A stretch of 64,000 bases of DNA from NCBI GenBank assembly GCA_025800385.1, contig JAOXRS010000120.1:1-64000 (forward strand). The letters are read 5' to 3'. Numbering within the stretch: the first letter of the stretch is position 1; each line of letters starts with the position of its first letter. Below the pieces are notes generated by a model. That model did no database searches, was not told the origin of the DNA, and saw only the letters and a program-made list of their open reading frames with translations. Positions 39,090 through 48,014 of this stretch are shown one piece after another. Source of the stretch: Candidatus Albibeggiatoa sp. nov. NOAA. GTDB lineage: Bacteria; Pseudomonadota; Gammaproteobacteria; Beggiatoales; Beggiatoaceae. A program made the translations under genes and the position numbers.

Positions 39090-39581
39090 ATGACGGATGT
39101 AGAACTGAAAAAAATAGGAGATGTTGCGAAACTGCTTGGCACAACACCACGAACTTTACGTTTTTACGAGGAAGAAGGTTTAGTGACAGCACATCGTACA
39201 CCGAAGGGAACTCGATTATATTCAGATGGGGATATTGCGCGATTTAGGGCGATTCTCCATTTGACTAATTCAGGTATTTCAATCAATTTTATCAGCCAGT
39301 TGGCAATGGCTAGAGACGCTTATGACACAGGTGCAGACAGCAGCCAACAAGTACAAACTATTCTCGATGAACTTATGCTTCAAGTCGAAGCTCAAATGGA
39401 AGCATTACAAGAATTAAAGTCAGAATTAACTTTTGCAGGCAAAGCGGTTAATGGCTGTACGCACTGCAATAATCCTCCCACACGCAAAGGTTGCCCTAGT
39501 TGTCCCGTTCATGAAAATCTTGCTGTATCTGATATGCTTAATCTGATTTGGGAGCAAGAGACACGTAGTCACCACATATAG
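39090..39581 (+). CDS. MerR-family transcription regulator with C-terminal cysteine cluster
   Basis: This 163-residue regulator has an N-terminal winged helix-turn-helix (IGDVAKLLGTTPRTLRFYEEEGLV) and a dimerisation coiled coil near residues 90-120. Its C-terminal cysteine cluster, CTHCNNPPTRKGCPSC, is C-x2-C-x8-C-x2-C at about 129-145. That spacing suggests a zinc or Fe-S site rather than the two- or three-cysteine mercury or copper sites. The effector is unknown. It is translated right after the HMA-like gene, with GGAG overlapping that gene's end. Confidence 0.85.
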   Translation: MTDVELKKIGDVAKLLGTTPRTLRFYEEEGLVTAHRTPKGTRLYSDGDIARFRAILHLTNSGISINFISQLAMARDAYDTGADSSQQVQTILDELMLQVEAQMEALQELKSELTFAGKAVNGCTHCNNPPTRKGCPSCPVHENLAVSDMLNLIWEQETRSHHI

Positions 39582-39659
39582 ACTGTTAATCTAAATGGTT
39601 AAATCAAATACCAGAGCTTTTCGTATAATATTTGCCAAGTTGAATAACAAGGCTTATTG

Positions 39660-41288
39660 ATGGAAAAATCTCCCACCCAAGAAACAAACACCCAACTGAA
39701 AAACAGTCGAGATGATTGGAAACCACTGTATTTATTTAATATTTATAGATTAATTATTGCGACTTTTTTTTGGGTATCTTATTTACTTGGGGTTGCACCT
39801 AATTTTTTTGGCCAAAGAGACGCGAATAGTTTTTTTCTTTTGTCCCTATCCTACTTTGCTTTAGCTTTACTTTTTAATCATGCAATTCGTCAGCGTTGGT
39901 TTAATTTTGATATTCAAGTCATTACTCAAGTATTGATAGATATTGCGATTATTACCCTACTGATGCACTTGAGTGGAGGTATTAATAGTGGTTTAGGTAT
40001 GTTATTGGTGGTTGCGATTGCTGGCGGTAGTTTATTAACTCAGGGAAAAACCGCTTTTTTCTTTGCGGCTATGGCCAGTCTTGCTGTATTAGCACATGTT
40101 ACTTTTACTAATATTTATCAATGGTTTACTAATACAAGCTATACCCATGCTGGCATGTTAGGCATTAGTTTTTTCGCCACTGCATTTTTAGCCCACTCTC
40201 TTGCTCGACGCATTCGGGTCAGTGAGGCATTAGCAGAAGAGCGCGGCCAACATGTGCAATATCTGCATGAGTTAAATCGACAAATTATTGAGCATATTCA
40301 ATCAGGTATTATTGTTGTAGATAACACTTTATTTCGGCGTGTACAACTATTCAACGATACCGCACAGCGTCTATTAGGTTTATCCGAACAACCTCAATAT
40401 GGTGATGAACTGGGTAAATGGTCGCCCGAATTAGTCACAGAGTTAAACCAATGGCAACAAATCAAAGAGTATCACCCTCAATTATTTCACCCACCACAAG
40501 CTGAGGTTGATTTATTGATTAATTTTATGCGTTTAAGTCGAGCTGGAAAAATGGGTACATCATTGATTGTATTAGAGGATGCAACACTAACTGCACAACG
40601 TGCCCAGCAATTAAAGTTGGCTTCTTTAGGCCGTTTAACCACCAGTATTGCACATGAAGTGCGTAACCCATTAGATGCTATCTCACGAGCAGGCCAATTA
40701 CTCGCTAGCTCGCCCAGTATTCATGATAATGACGACAAACGCCTCACCCAAATTATTGCGAATAATACGGAGCGGGTTAACACACTGATTGAGAATATTT
40801 TACAATTTACCCGTCGAGGGCAAGTTTATACCCAATATATTGATTTAGATGATTGGATACACCAATTTATCGAAGAAATTACCTTAGAGCGTCACTTAAA
40901 TTCGGGAGATATTAGTTTAGATGTAGACGATTTGCCGCGCAGAATTGGTTTTGATCCGATTCAGCTTTATCAAGTGGTCACCAATATTTGTGAAAACGGT
41001 TTGCGCTATAGTCAAAAAAATCAGCCATTGTTACACTTTAGATTAAAACTTAATTCCGAGTCGCAACGCCCCTATTTAGATATTCAAGACTTCGGCAAAG
41101 GCATTGATGTGGAAAATAAAAATAAAATTTTTGAGCCTTTTTTTACCACAGAAACCAAAGGAACGGGTTTAGGCTTATATATTGCCAAGGAAATTTGCGA
41201 AGCCAATCGAGCTGTTTTACATTTAATTGAAAATGAGTTGCAAGGTTGTTGTTTCCGAATCACATTTACTGAGCTTGAGAAAGTATGA
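39660..41288 (+). CDS. pilS: PilS-like sensor histidine kinase
   Basis: I start at the ATG at 39660 (542 residues); a TTG immediately before it is less likely. Six transmembrane helices occupy about residues 28-185. A PAS-like linker follows (IQSGIIVVDNTLFRRVQLFN). The H-box is SIAHEVRNPLDAISRAGQLL with the phospho-His near 330, and the ATPase motifs N, G1 (DFGKGI) and G2 (TKGTGLGLYIAKEICE) are present. This architecture is that of PilS, which controls type IV pilin expression. The partner regulator gene overlaps by four bases. No pilin gene is in the window. Confidence 0.92.
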   Translation: MEKSPTQETNTQLKNSRDDWKPLYLFNIYRLIIATFFWVSYLLGVAPNFFGQRDANSFFLLSLSYFALALLFNHAIRQRWFNFDIQVITQVLIDIAIITLLMHLSGGINSGLGMLLVVAIAGGSLLTQGKTAFFFAAMASLAVLAHVTFTNIYQWFTNTSYTHAGMLGISFFATAFLAHSLARRIRVSEALAEERGQHVQYLHELNRQIIEHIQSGIIVVDNTLFRRVQLFNDTAQRLLGLSEQPQYGDELGKWSPELVTELNQWQQIKEYHPQLFHPPQAEVDLLINFMRLSRAGKMGTSLIVLEDATLTAQRAQQLKLASLGRLTTSIAHEVRNPLDAISRAGQLLASSPSIHDNDDKRLTQIIANNTERVNTLIENILQFTRRGQVYTQYIDLDDWIHQFIEEITLERHLNSGDISLDVDDLPRRIGFDPIQLYQVVTNICENGLRYSQKNQPLLHFRLKLNSESQRPYLDIQDFGKGIDVENKNKIFEPFFTTETKGTGLGLYIAKEICEANRAVLHLIENELQGCCFRITFTELEKV

Positions 41289-42691
41289 TGAAGAAATTTA
41301 ATTGCCTCGTTGTTGATGACGAACCTGAATTATTAGAAACATTAATCATTGATTTACAACGCAGTATGGGTATTGCATGTCAATCAGCGAGCACATTATA
41401 TGAGGCAAAAATATTATTGAGCCAAAAACGTTATGATTTGTGTATTACAGATATGGCACTCAACCCACCTCATGGCAAAGAAGGGCTGGAGTTGGTGCAA
41501 CATATACAAGCTGAATATCCCAATATACCGACTATTATTATTACGGCTTTTGGTGATATGGATAATGCAATTCAAGCATTTAGACAAGGTGCATTTGACT
41601 ACATCACTAAGCCTTTAGATTTTAGCGTATTACATAACGTGGTTAAAAATGCGTTGCCTGATTTGAATTATTCCAGCCCACAGCCTAATAAGCCGCCTGA
41701 ACTCATTGGCATATCAAAACCCGTTCAAGATTTACGTAAGCAAATTAAAAAAATTGCCCGTAGCGAGGCTGCAATCCATATTTCAGGTGAATCAGGCTCG
41801 GGTAAAGAGCTGGTCGCACGCTCAATTCATCATTACAGCACCCGTAGTAATAAAGCGTTTATTCCTGTTAACTGCGGCGCAATCCCTGAAGATTTGGTTG
41901 AAAGTGAATTATTCGGGCATAAAAAAGGCAGTTTTACAGGTGCACACTCAGACCGAACGGGTTTATTTGAAGAGGCTAAAGGCGGTACATTATTTTTAGA
42001 TGAAGTGTCAGAATTACCTCTAAACATGCAAGTTAAGCTGTTGCGGGCGATACAGGAAAAAGCAGTGCGCCCCGTTGGTATGAATAAAGAAATTGCGACA
42101 GATGTACGAATTATTAGTGCAACCCATCAAAATCTATTGGATTTAGTCAATCAAGGCAAATTCCGTGAAGATTTATATTTCAGAATTCGCGTGTTTGAAC
42201 TGCAAGTACCACCATTACGAGACCGAACCGCCGATATAAAACTGTTGGTGCAACATATTATGCAACGTTTGCGGCCTAATGAAACCTATACGATTACAGC
42301 TAAGGCATTAACCGCTTTAGAAAAATATCACTATCGTGGCAACGTGCGTGAGTTAGAAAATATCATTGAAGCTGCGATGACGCTATGTACCAACCATACG
42401 ATTAAACCCAGTAATTTAGAATTTATTGGCCAAGCCCCTTGTATAGATGATAGCCCGTTAGAACATGTGAGAGCAAAAACATCGACCCCAATTATTTCTC
42501 CTACAGATGATTTGACACAATCATTGACCATTAAAAATGACAAAGAGAAGTTTGATTGCCACAAAATGCTTATTGCGCTACAGCAAACAGGTTGGAACAA
42601 AACCCGTGCGGCGAAATTGCTAGATATGCCTTGGGGCAAATTCCGCCATCGCTATGATAAATATGGTTTAGACAGTATAAAGCCTTTTTAA
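41285..42691 (+). CDS. pilR: PilR-like sigma-54-dependent response regulator
   Basis: This 468-residue regulator has a receiver domain (CLVVDDEPELLETL; acceptor in LCITDMAL near residue 57). A sigma-54 AAA+ domain follows, with Walker A GESGSGKELVARSIH near 165 and the sigma-54 contact loop ELFGHKKGSFTGAHSD. A C-terminal Fis-type helix-turn-helix ends the protein (TGWNKTRAAKLLDMPWGKFRHR). It activates sigma-54 promoters, classically pilA. It is coupled to the kinase by an ATGA overlap. Whether it acts on any promoter within this window cannot be told. Confidence 0.93.
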   Translation: MMKKFNCLVVDDEPELLETLIIDLQRSMGIACQSASTLYEAKILLSQKRYDLCITDMALNPPHGKEGLELVQHIQAEYPNIPTIIITAFGDMDNAIQAFRQGAFDYITKPLDFSVLHNVVKNALPDLNYSSPQPNKPPELIGISKPVQDLRKQIKKIARSEAAIHISGESGSGKELVARSIHHYSTRSNKAFIPVNCGAIPEDLVESELFGHKKGSFTGAHSDRTGLFEEAKGGTLFLDEVSELPLNMQVKLLRAIQEKAVRPVGMNKEIATDVRIISATHQNLLDLVNQGKFREDLYFRIRVFELQVPPLRDRTADIKLLVQHIMQRLRPNETYTITAKALTALEKYHYRGNVRELENIIEAAMTLCTNHTIKPSNLEFIGQAPCIDDSPLEHVRAKTSTPIISPTDDLTQSLTIKNDKEKFDCHKMLIALQQTGWNKTRAAKLLDMPWGKFRHRYDKYGLDSIKPF

Positions 42692-42776
42692 ATCATTATC
42701 GTAGGGTTTTACACAAGACATTTAGGTTTTTTTCAGTTATATTGCTTTGTAAACAAATTCTGAATTGGTTATAAGC

Positions 42777-44039
42777 ATGACATCGCAGCCTAGAGTTTTA
42801 TTATCCGCTTATCAATGTGGCCCAGGTATGGGCTCAGTTTCACAAATTGGCTGGCAATGGTATTCACGTTTAGCTTCAAAATTGCCCGTAACCTTAGTCA
42901 CACATGTCAGGAATCGTGAGGCGTTAGAAAAAGCAGGCGCGCCTTTAGGCGACTCACATGTAATTTACATTGATACAGAATGGTTTGCTGCACCATTGTA
43001 TAATTTTGCCTCACGCTTATTTCCTAAAAGCCAACACTCTGCATTTTTATTGTCATCGCTAGATTATTATGTGTATGATCGGGAAGTGATTAAACAACTG
43101 AAAGGTCAAGCAGATAACTGGGATGTGATTCATGCACCCACTCCCGTATCGCCTTATGCATCAACCCGTTTGTATAAATTGGGTTTACCTGTAGTCGTAG
43201 GCCCTTGGAATGGCGGCATTAGTGCACCGAAGAAATTTCCCGAAATCATGAAGCAAGATTCAATGTGGTTATACCCATTGCGCAATTTGGGTAAATTCAC
43301 CAACTGGGCACTGGGTGGGACACGTTATGCCAGCAAAATTTTAGTCGCCAATCAAACTACCCTAAATACTGTACCCAAAACCCATCAAGATAAGTGTGAA
43401 ATCTTATTAGAAAATGCAGTTGATTTAGATTTATTTGCTCCTGCGACTTTTCCTGTTTTCCCTTCTACCAAATTACAGAACCCTTTAGAGCTGGTTTATG
43501 TCGGTCGCTTAGTGCCGTTTAAAGGCGTGTCGATGCTGTTGGAAGCTATGGCAAAAGTTAAAGACAGATTGCCGATTAACCTGACAGTTATTGGTGACGG
43601 GCCTTTAGAAAATGACTGGCAATTGCTAGCCGATAATTTAGGTATTAGTGATAGGGTGGACTGGTTTGGTGCAGCCAATGCGGAAGATATTGTAGATAAA
43701 CTTCATGCTTCCCATGCTTTCTGTTTGCCTTCGGTTCGTGAGTCAGGTGGTGCTGTTTTGTTAGAAGCGATGGCCTGTTCCAGACCTGTGATTGCGGTGG
43801 CATTTGGCGGGCCTGCGGAAGTGGTGGATAAAGAAGTCGGTCACGCAATTCCACCAGAAGGTAAAGAGGTCGTTATCAAAGAATTGGTCAACACTTTCTA
43901 TAATATGTTCAAATACCCAGAAGCATGGCAACGCCGTGGGGAAGTGGGTCGCCAACGTGCTGAACAATATTATGGCTGGCATAGTAAAATTAACCACGCG
44001 ATTCAAATTTATCAGGACTTAACTCAGAAAACATCATGA
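42777..44039 (+). CDS. Glycosyltransferase family 4
   Basis: I start at the ATG at 42777 (420 residues); the frame further upstream opens only at a TTG. The N-terminal half opens with RVLLSAYQCGPGMGSVSQIGWQWY, typical of GT4 enzymes that act early or mid-chain in exopolysaccharide assembly. The C-terminal donor domain has LVYVGRLVPFKGVSMLLEAM and the E-x7-E pair in ESGGAVLLEAMACSRPVIAV. The sugar and acceptor are unknown. The next glycosyltransferase overlaps it by four bases. Confidence 0.9.
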   Translation: MTSQPRVLLSAYQCGPGMGSVSQIGWQWYSRLASKLPVTLVTHVRNREALEKAGAPLGDSHVIYIDTEWFAAPLYNFASRLFPKSQHSAFLLSSLDYYVYDREVIKQLKGQADNWDVIHAPTPVSPYASTRLYKLGLPVVVGPWNGGISAPKKFPEIMKQDSMWLYPLRNLGKFTNWALGGTRYASKILVANQTTLNTVPKTHQDKCEILLENAVDLDLFAPATFPVFPSTKLQNPLELVYVGRLVPFKGVSMLLEAMAKVKDRLPINLTVIGDGPLENDWQLLADNLGISDRVDWFGAANAEDIVDKLHASHAFCLPSVRESGGAVLLEAMACSRPVIAVAFGGPAEVVDKEVGHAIPPEGKEVVIKELVNTFYNMFKYPEAWQRRGEVGRQRAEQYYGWHSKINHAIQIYQDLTQKTS

Positions 44040-45253
44040 AGCCGATTCGTTTAGCTTATTTAGTAAGCCGCTATCCAGCGATTTCACATACATTTATTTT
44101 GCGTGAAGTACGAACCTTACGTCAAAATGGGTTTGAGATTGCCGTGGCTTCAATCAATGCGCCAGACCGTCAAATGCAAGATATGACTGCGGCTGAACAA
44201 GAGGAAATGCAGAATACATTTTATGTTAAACCTTCAGGCTTGTGGGGCGCGTTGCAAGCGACTGTAACAACTTTAGTAACGCGGCCGATTCCGTTTTTTC
44301 GCGGTTTAGGTTTTGCGTTGAGTCTGGGCAAAGGCGATATTAAAAAATGGTTGTACGGAGTGTTTTATTTTATTGAAGCCTTGATGATCGGTCAGTGGAT
44401 GCAGAAACATCGCTTAAGCCATATTCATGTCCATTTTGCCACGCCTGCAGCAACCGTGGGCATGATTTTAAGTCGTACGTTTCCAATGACGTATTCAATG
44501 ACGGTGCATGGCCCCGATGAGTTTTACAACGTCAAAGATTATTATTTAACTCAGAAAATTGCTCATGCTGATTTTATTTGTTGTATCAGTAACTTTGCGC
44601 GTAGTCAGTTAATGTTATTGTCGCCTGCGACGGAATGGGATAAGTTTGATATTTCACCTTTGGGTGTGAATCCGAGTATTTTTCAACCTGCACCATTTAG
44701 AGAACATCCAGAACCATTTGAAATTGTTTGTGTGGGACGTTTAGTACCTGTCAAAGGTCAGCATATTTTATTACAGGCCGTAGCAAAATTATTAGAGAAA
44801 GGCCGCCAAGTGCGTTTACGTTATGTGGGTGATGGGCCTGATCGTGAGAGCTTAGAGCAACAAGCCAAGACTTTAGGTAAAGCGGTGCGATTTGCAGGCG
44901 CAGTCAATCAAGATCGAATTTTAGATTTTTATAAGCGTGCGGATGCTTTTGTTTTAGCCACTTTTGCCGAAGGTGTACCCGTTGTATTAATGGAAGCAAT
45001 GATGATGCAAATCCCTTGTGTTACCACGCATATTACGGGAATTCCTGAGTTGATTCGTCAAGGGGAAGGCTTATTAGTTGCGCCATCGGATATAGAAGGG
45101 TTGACTGCTGCGATTGAATCCTTAATGGATAATCCACAGTTACGGCAAGATATTGGACACAAAGCTAGAGCTTCGGTATTAGAGCGTTATGAGTTAGAAA
45201 CCAATACACTACGTTTAGGTGAGATTTTCCGTAAACGCTTAGGACATAAATAA
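44036..45253 (+). CDS. Glycosyltransferase family 4, colanic-acid-type (WcaL-like)
   Basis: This 405-residue enzyme opens with RLAYLVSRYPAISHTFILREV, the motif of the WcaL/AmsK branch of GT4. HVHFATPAATVGMIL near residue 130 and EIVCVGRLVPVKGQHILLQAV near 230 follow, then the E-x7-E in AEGVPVVLMEAMMMQIPCV. It would add a sugar to a lipid-linked exopolysaccharide intermediate on the cytoplasmic face. With the preceding gene it forms a two-gene glycosyltransferase operon. A shared pathway with the flippase and acyltransferase at 29.6-32.0 kb is possible but not shown. Confidence 0.9.
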   Translation: MKPIRLAYLVSRYPAISHTFILREVRTLRQNGFEIAVASINAPDRQMQDMTAAEQEEMQNTFYVKPSGLWGALQATVTTLVTRPIPFFRGLGFALSLGKGDIKKWLYGVFYFIEALMIGQWMQKHRLSHIHVHFATPAATVGMILSRTFPMTYSMTVHGPDEFYNVKDYYLTQKIAHADFICCISNFARSQLMLLSPATEWDKFDISPLGVNPSIFQPAPFREHPEPFEIVCVGRLVPVKGQHILLQAVAKLLEKGRQVRLRYVGDGPDRESLEQQAKTLGKAVRFAGAVNQDRILDFYKRADAFVLATFAEGVPVVLMEAMMMQIPCVTTHITGIPELIRQGEGLLVAPSDIEGLTAAIESLMDNPQLRQDIGHKARASVLERYELETNTLRLGEIFRKRLGHK

Positions 45254-45345
45254 TTTTATTGGTCAATTGAAGTTACGCAGTTACAACAGATTTTGTGTGC
45301 GTAACTTGGATGATTCATTACATGGTTTTCTAAAAGTAGTAAAAC

Positions 45346-45894
45346 CTAAATATTTTCTTTATACATCACATCTGTTCTTAGCACATATTTTACGCCATTT
45401 TTAGCAGGTACAGCCCGATGCTTTAAACGGTGTGGAAAGATTAACGCCATACCTACTTTTGGGTGCACTTTTTCCCAAGGAAACTGCGTATAACCCGCTT
45501 CAAAGTCATCGCTTAAATAAATCAAAAAGGTCAACATGCTTTCTTCTTGTGGTGAGCGAATGTAAGACCCATCTAAGTGCCAGTCAAAAAATTGTGCTCC
45601 AGCATATCTGTAAAAACGAAAACGTTCATTAAACCCTGCGATTCACCAACTATCTACGATTTCAGGCAAATATTGTTTTGCTTTTTGGTACAGTTGATCG
45701 GCTAACTCAACATCATCAAATAAAATCCGATCATTAAACCGAATCTCTTCATCTAATTTTTCCCCAGCGATGGCTTGAATAGTGGCCTTTTCGTAAGTCA
45801 TATTTTCGCTTTTTTCAATCAACTTCCGGCATTCTGCAACTGATAGAAAAGGATACATAGAAAATACACCCGCTCCATATTTCTCAATTTTCAT
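45346..45894 (-). pseudogene. 2OG-Fe(II) oxygenase (prolyl 4-hydroxylase-like), interrupted by in-frame TGA
   Basis: The reading frame from the ATG at 45894 to the stop at 45346 stays in one frame but is broken by a single TGA at 45643-45645, after residue 83 (EIVDSW-stop-IAGFNERFRFYRY). The distal part keeps the whole active site: H-x-D in FDWHLDGSY, the distal His in LKHRAVPAKNG and the 2-oxoglutarate Arg in VLRTDVMY. In homologues the TGA position usually holds Arg, Lys or another polar residue, so CGA to TGA is the likely change. The decay looks recent. Stop read-through or a sequencing error would make it functional. Confidence 0.85.
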
Positions 45895-46137
45895 TTTATA
45901 AACGCTCAAGTACAAATTGACATAACATCATGCCCAAACTCTAAAGTATAGCAGAACACTTATTTCATCATAAACTTCAGACCATTCTAATAATTTTATA
46001 TATGAAGCCATCGATATATTTAAGAATGATACTAAATAGATAATGGCTTAATTCAAAAAGTGTTACAATTATCAAAAGGCTTTGCTGTACCTTGCTAAAA
46101 GAGCTTTCTTAAATAAAAATCTTGTTGAGGTGTGAAT

Positions 46138-46182
46138 ATGTGGTTCTATCATCAATACATTCATGCCATAATTGCCCATTGA
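46138..46182 (+). CDS. Possible 14-residue leader peptide upstream of leuD
   Basis: MWFYHQYIHAIIAH and stop, preceded by GAGGTG seven bases before the ATG, a better ribosome-binding site than that of leuD itself. It ends 23 bases before leuD. It contains no leucine, so classic leucine attenuation does not fit; it does carry three histidines and three isoleucines. It may be a real leader, a chance frame, or the end of a lost gene. Confidence 0.3.
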   Translation: MWFYHQYIHAIIAH

Positions 46183-46205
46183 ACATTGTAAATTGAAAAG
46201 AGATT

Positions 46206-46844
46206 ATGCAAGCATTTACAACTTTGACTGGCTTAGTAGCCCCATTGGATCGAGCGAACGTAGATACGGATGCAATTATTCCTAAACAATTTTTAAAATC
46301 AATTAGCCGCACAGGTTTCGGCCCTTACTTATTTGATGAATGGCGTTATATGGATCATGGTGAACCCGGAATGGACTGCACCAACCGCCCTTTAAATCAA
46401 GATTTCGTACTGAATCAATCGCGTTATGCAGGTAGTCAAGTGTTATTAGCACGTCAAAACTTTGGCTGTGGTTCTAGCCGTGAACACGCGCCTTGGGCAT
46501 TAGAAGATTATGGCTTTCGTGTCATTATTGCACCAAGTTTTGCTGACATCTTTTTCAACAACTGTTTTAAAAACGGCATTTTACCTATCGTTTTAGATGA
46601 TGCAATTGTTGATAAATTAATCAAAGCCACAGAAACAACAGAAGGTTACAAGTTAACAGTTGATTTGCCATCTCAAACAATTACCACACCAGACGGCGAA
46701 GCAATTAGTTTTGATGTGGATGATTTCAGAAAAATGTGTTTATTAGAAGGTTTAGACGATATTGGTTTAACTTTACAACACGCTGATGAAATCCGTACAT
46801 TTGAAGCAAAATATCAGCAAGCTAATCCTTGGTTAAATCAATAA
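46206..46844 (+). CDS. leuD: 3-isopropylmalate dehydratase small subunit
   Basis: LeuD pairs with the [4Fe-4S] subunit LeuC to isomerise isopropylmalate in leucine synthesis. The protein is 212 residues. It opens with [22 protein letters not shown] and has [15 protein letters not shown] near residue 85, the conserved substrate loop. [15 protein letters not shown] follows. leuC and leuB, its usual operon partners, are not next to it here. A perfect bidirectional terminator follows. A small open frame with a good ribosome-binding site precedes it. Confidence 0.96.
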   Translation: MQAFTTLTGLVAPLDRANVDTDAIIPKQFLKSISRTGFGPYLFDEWRYMDHGEPGMDCTNRPLNQDFVLNQSRYAGSQVLLARQNFGCGSSREHAPWALEDYGFRVIIAPSFADIFFNNCFKNGILPIVLDDAIVDKLIKATETTEGYKLTVDLPSQTITTPDGEAISFDVDDFRKMCLLEGLDDIGLTLQHADEIRTFEAKYQQANPWLNQ

Positions 46845-46853
46845 TCAAGAAAA

Positions 46854-46886
46854 TGGGTGCTTCACGTGAATATAGAGAAGCACCCA
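46854..46886. terminator. Bidirectional terminator between leuD and tatD
   Basis: TGGGTGCTTC and GAAGCACCCA form a perfect ten-pair stem with a 13-base loop between convergent genes. T-rich sequence follows on the minus strand (TTTTCTTG) and ATTTAAG on the plus. Confidence 0.85.
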
Positions 46887-46896
46887 ATTTAAGATA

Positions 46897-47661
46897 TTAG
46901 CGGTTTAAATTAAATAATCTAAAAAAGTTTTGCGTCGTATGTTCTGCAATGGTTTCCAACGACTCACCGCGTAAATCTGCAATAAACTGCGCAACATGGC
47001 GTGTATAAGCAGGCTGGTTGATTTTACCGCGATGTGGCACTGGTGCTAAATAAGGTGAATCAGTCTCTACCAACATACGATCTAATGGGACTTTTTTCGC
47101 AACTTCTTGCAAGTCTTTCGCACTCTTAAACGTCACAATCCCAGAAAACGAAATATAAAAATTCATATCCATCGCTTGACTGGCCGTTTCCCAATCTTCA
47201 ACAAAACAGTGCATCACACCACCAATTTCATTGGCTTTTTCTGCTTGCAACACTTTCACCGTATCTTGTGCAGATTCACGGGTGTGAATAATCAACGGTT
47301 TCTTAGTTTGTTTCGCTGCTTCAATATGTACTTTAAAGCGATCATGCTGCCACGTTAAATCACCTTGACTGCGAAAATAATCCAAACCTGTCTCACCAAT
47401 TGCAATGATATTTTCATCATCAGCTAATTCAACAAGTTGCTCGACAGTGGGATCAACGCCACCTGTGCTATTTGGATGTACACCAACCGACGCAAATACA
47501 TTATCGTGCTGTTGTGCATGGCTTAACACCGTAGGAAAACTTTCCAAGTCCACAGATACACACAAGCAATGATTAACCCCCATTTCTTGGGCATTTTGCA
47601 ACAAGGTTTCTGCTGGGGTCTGTTTATCTAAATCTAAATGACAATGAGAGTCTACAAGCAT
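46897..47661 (-). CDS. TatD-family metal-dependent hydrolase (YcfH-like DNase)
   Basis: This 254-residue TIM-barrel hydrolase opens LVDSHCHLD, which carries the first two metal histidines. IAIGETGLDYF near residue 93 carries the metal Glu, and PLIIHTRES and MLVETDSPYLAPVPHRG carry the later His and Asp. It is a two-metal 3'-5' exonuclease type by family. The gene starts two bases after the pilZ stop, closing the dacA-holB-pilZ-tatD operon, an order widely kept in gammaproteobacteria from holB onward. Confidence 0.93.
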   Translation of the reverse strand: MLVDSHCHLDLDKQTPAETLLQNAQEMGVNHCLCVSVDLESFPTVLSHAQQHDNVFASVGVHPNSTGGVDPTVEQLVELADDENIIAIGETGLDYFRSQGDLTWQHDRFKVHIEAAKQTKKPLIIHTRESAQDTVKVLQAEKANEIGGVMHCFVEDWETASQAMDMNFYISFSGIVTFKSAKDLQEVAKKVPLDRMLVETDSPYLAPVPHRGKINQPAYTRHVAQFIADLRGESLETIAEHTTQNFFRLFNLNR

Positions 47662-47663
47662 GG

Positions 47664-48014
47664 TTACATCGTGTAAGTTGGTTTTTCAGAACGTAATAAT
47701 TGTGCTAAAAGCTGTTCAATTTTATTACGGGTTTTGCCGTTGTCGAGTTCACCAAAATGCACCGCAATACCTTGGGGACGGTTGCCTGCAGTACCTTTGG
47801 GATTAATCCAAACGACTTTACCTGCTACAGGTGTTTTATCTTCTTGTAACAAGGTTAACAGTAAAAATACTTCATCACCAAGCTGGTATTTTTTGTCCGT
47901 TTTAATAAATAAACCACCATGTTTTAAAAAAGGCAGATAAGAAGCATAGAGTTCTTGTTCGCTGGCAATATGCAGGGTAATCATATTGCGCTTCATACCA
48001 CCGGGACGTTTCAT
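47664..48014 (-). CDS. pilZ: PilZ type IV pilus assembly protein
   Basis: This is the original PilZ of type IV pili, recognised by its place between holB and tatD as well as by sequence. The 116-residue domain reads YLPFLKHGGLFIKTDKKYQLGD, then FLLLTLLQEDKTPVAGKVVWINP and GIAVHF. The R-x-x-x-R cyclic-di-GMP motif of other PilZ domains is not evident near the N-terminus, as in Pseudomonas PilZ, which does not bind the nucleotide. Two ATGs near the start are possible; the first overlaps the holB stop by four bases. Confidence 0.9.
   Translation of the reverse strand: MKRPGGMKRNMITLHIASEQELYASYLPFLKHGGLFIKTDKKYQLGDEVFLLLTLLQEDKTPVAGKVVWINPKGTAGNRPQGIAVHFGELDNGKTRNKIEQLLAQLLRSEKPTYTM

Noticed and set aside
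45643..45645. TGA in the oxygenase gene as a selenocysteine codon
   Set aside because: The position is not catalytic in this family, no downstream SECIS-like hairpin was obvious, and a CGA to TGA change explains it.
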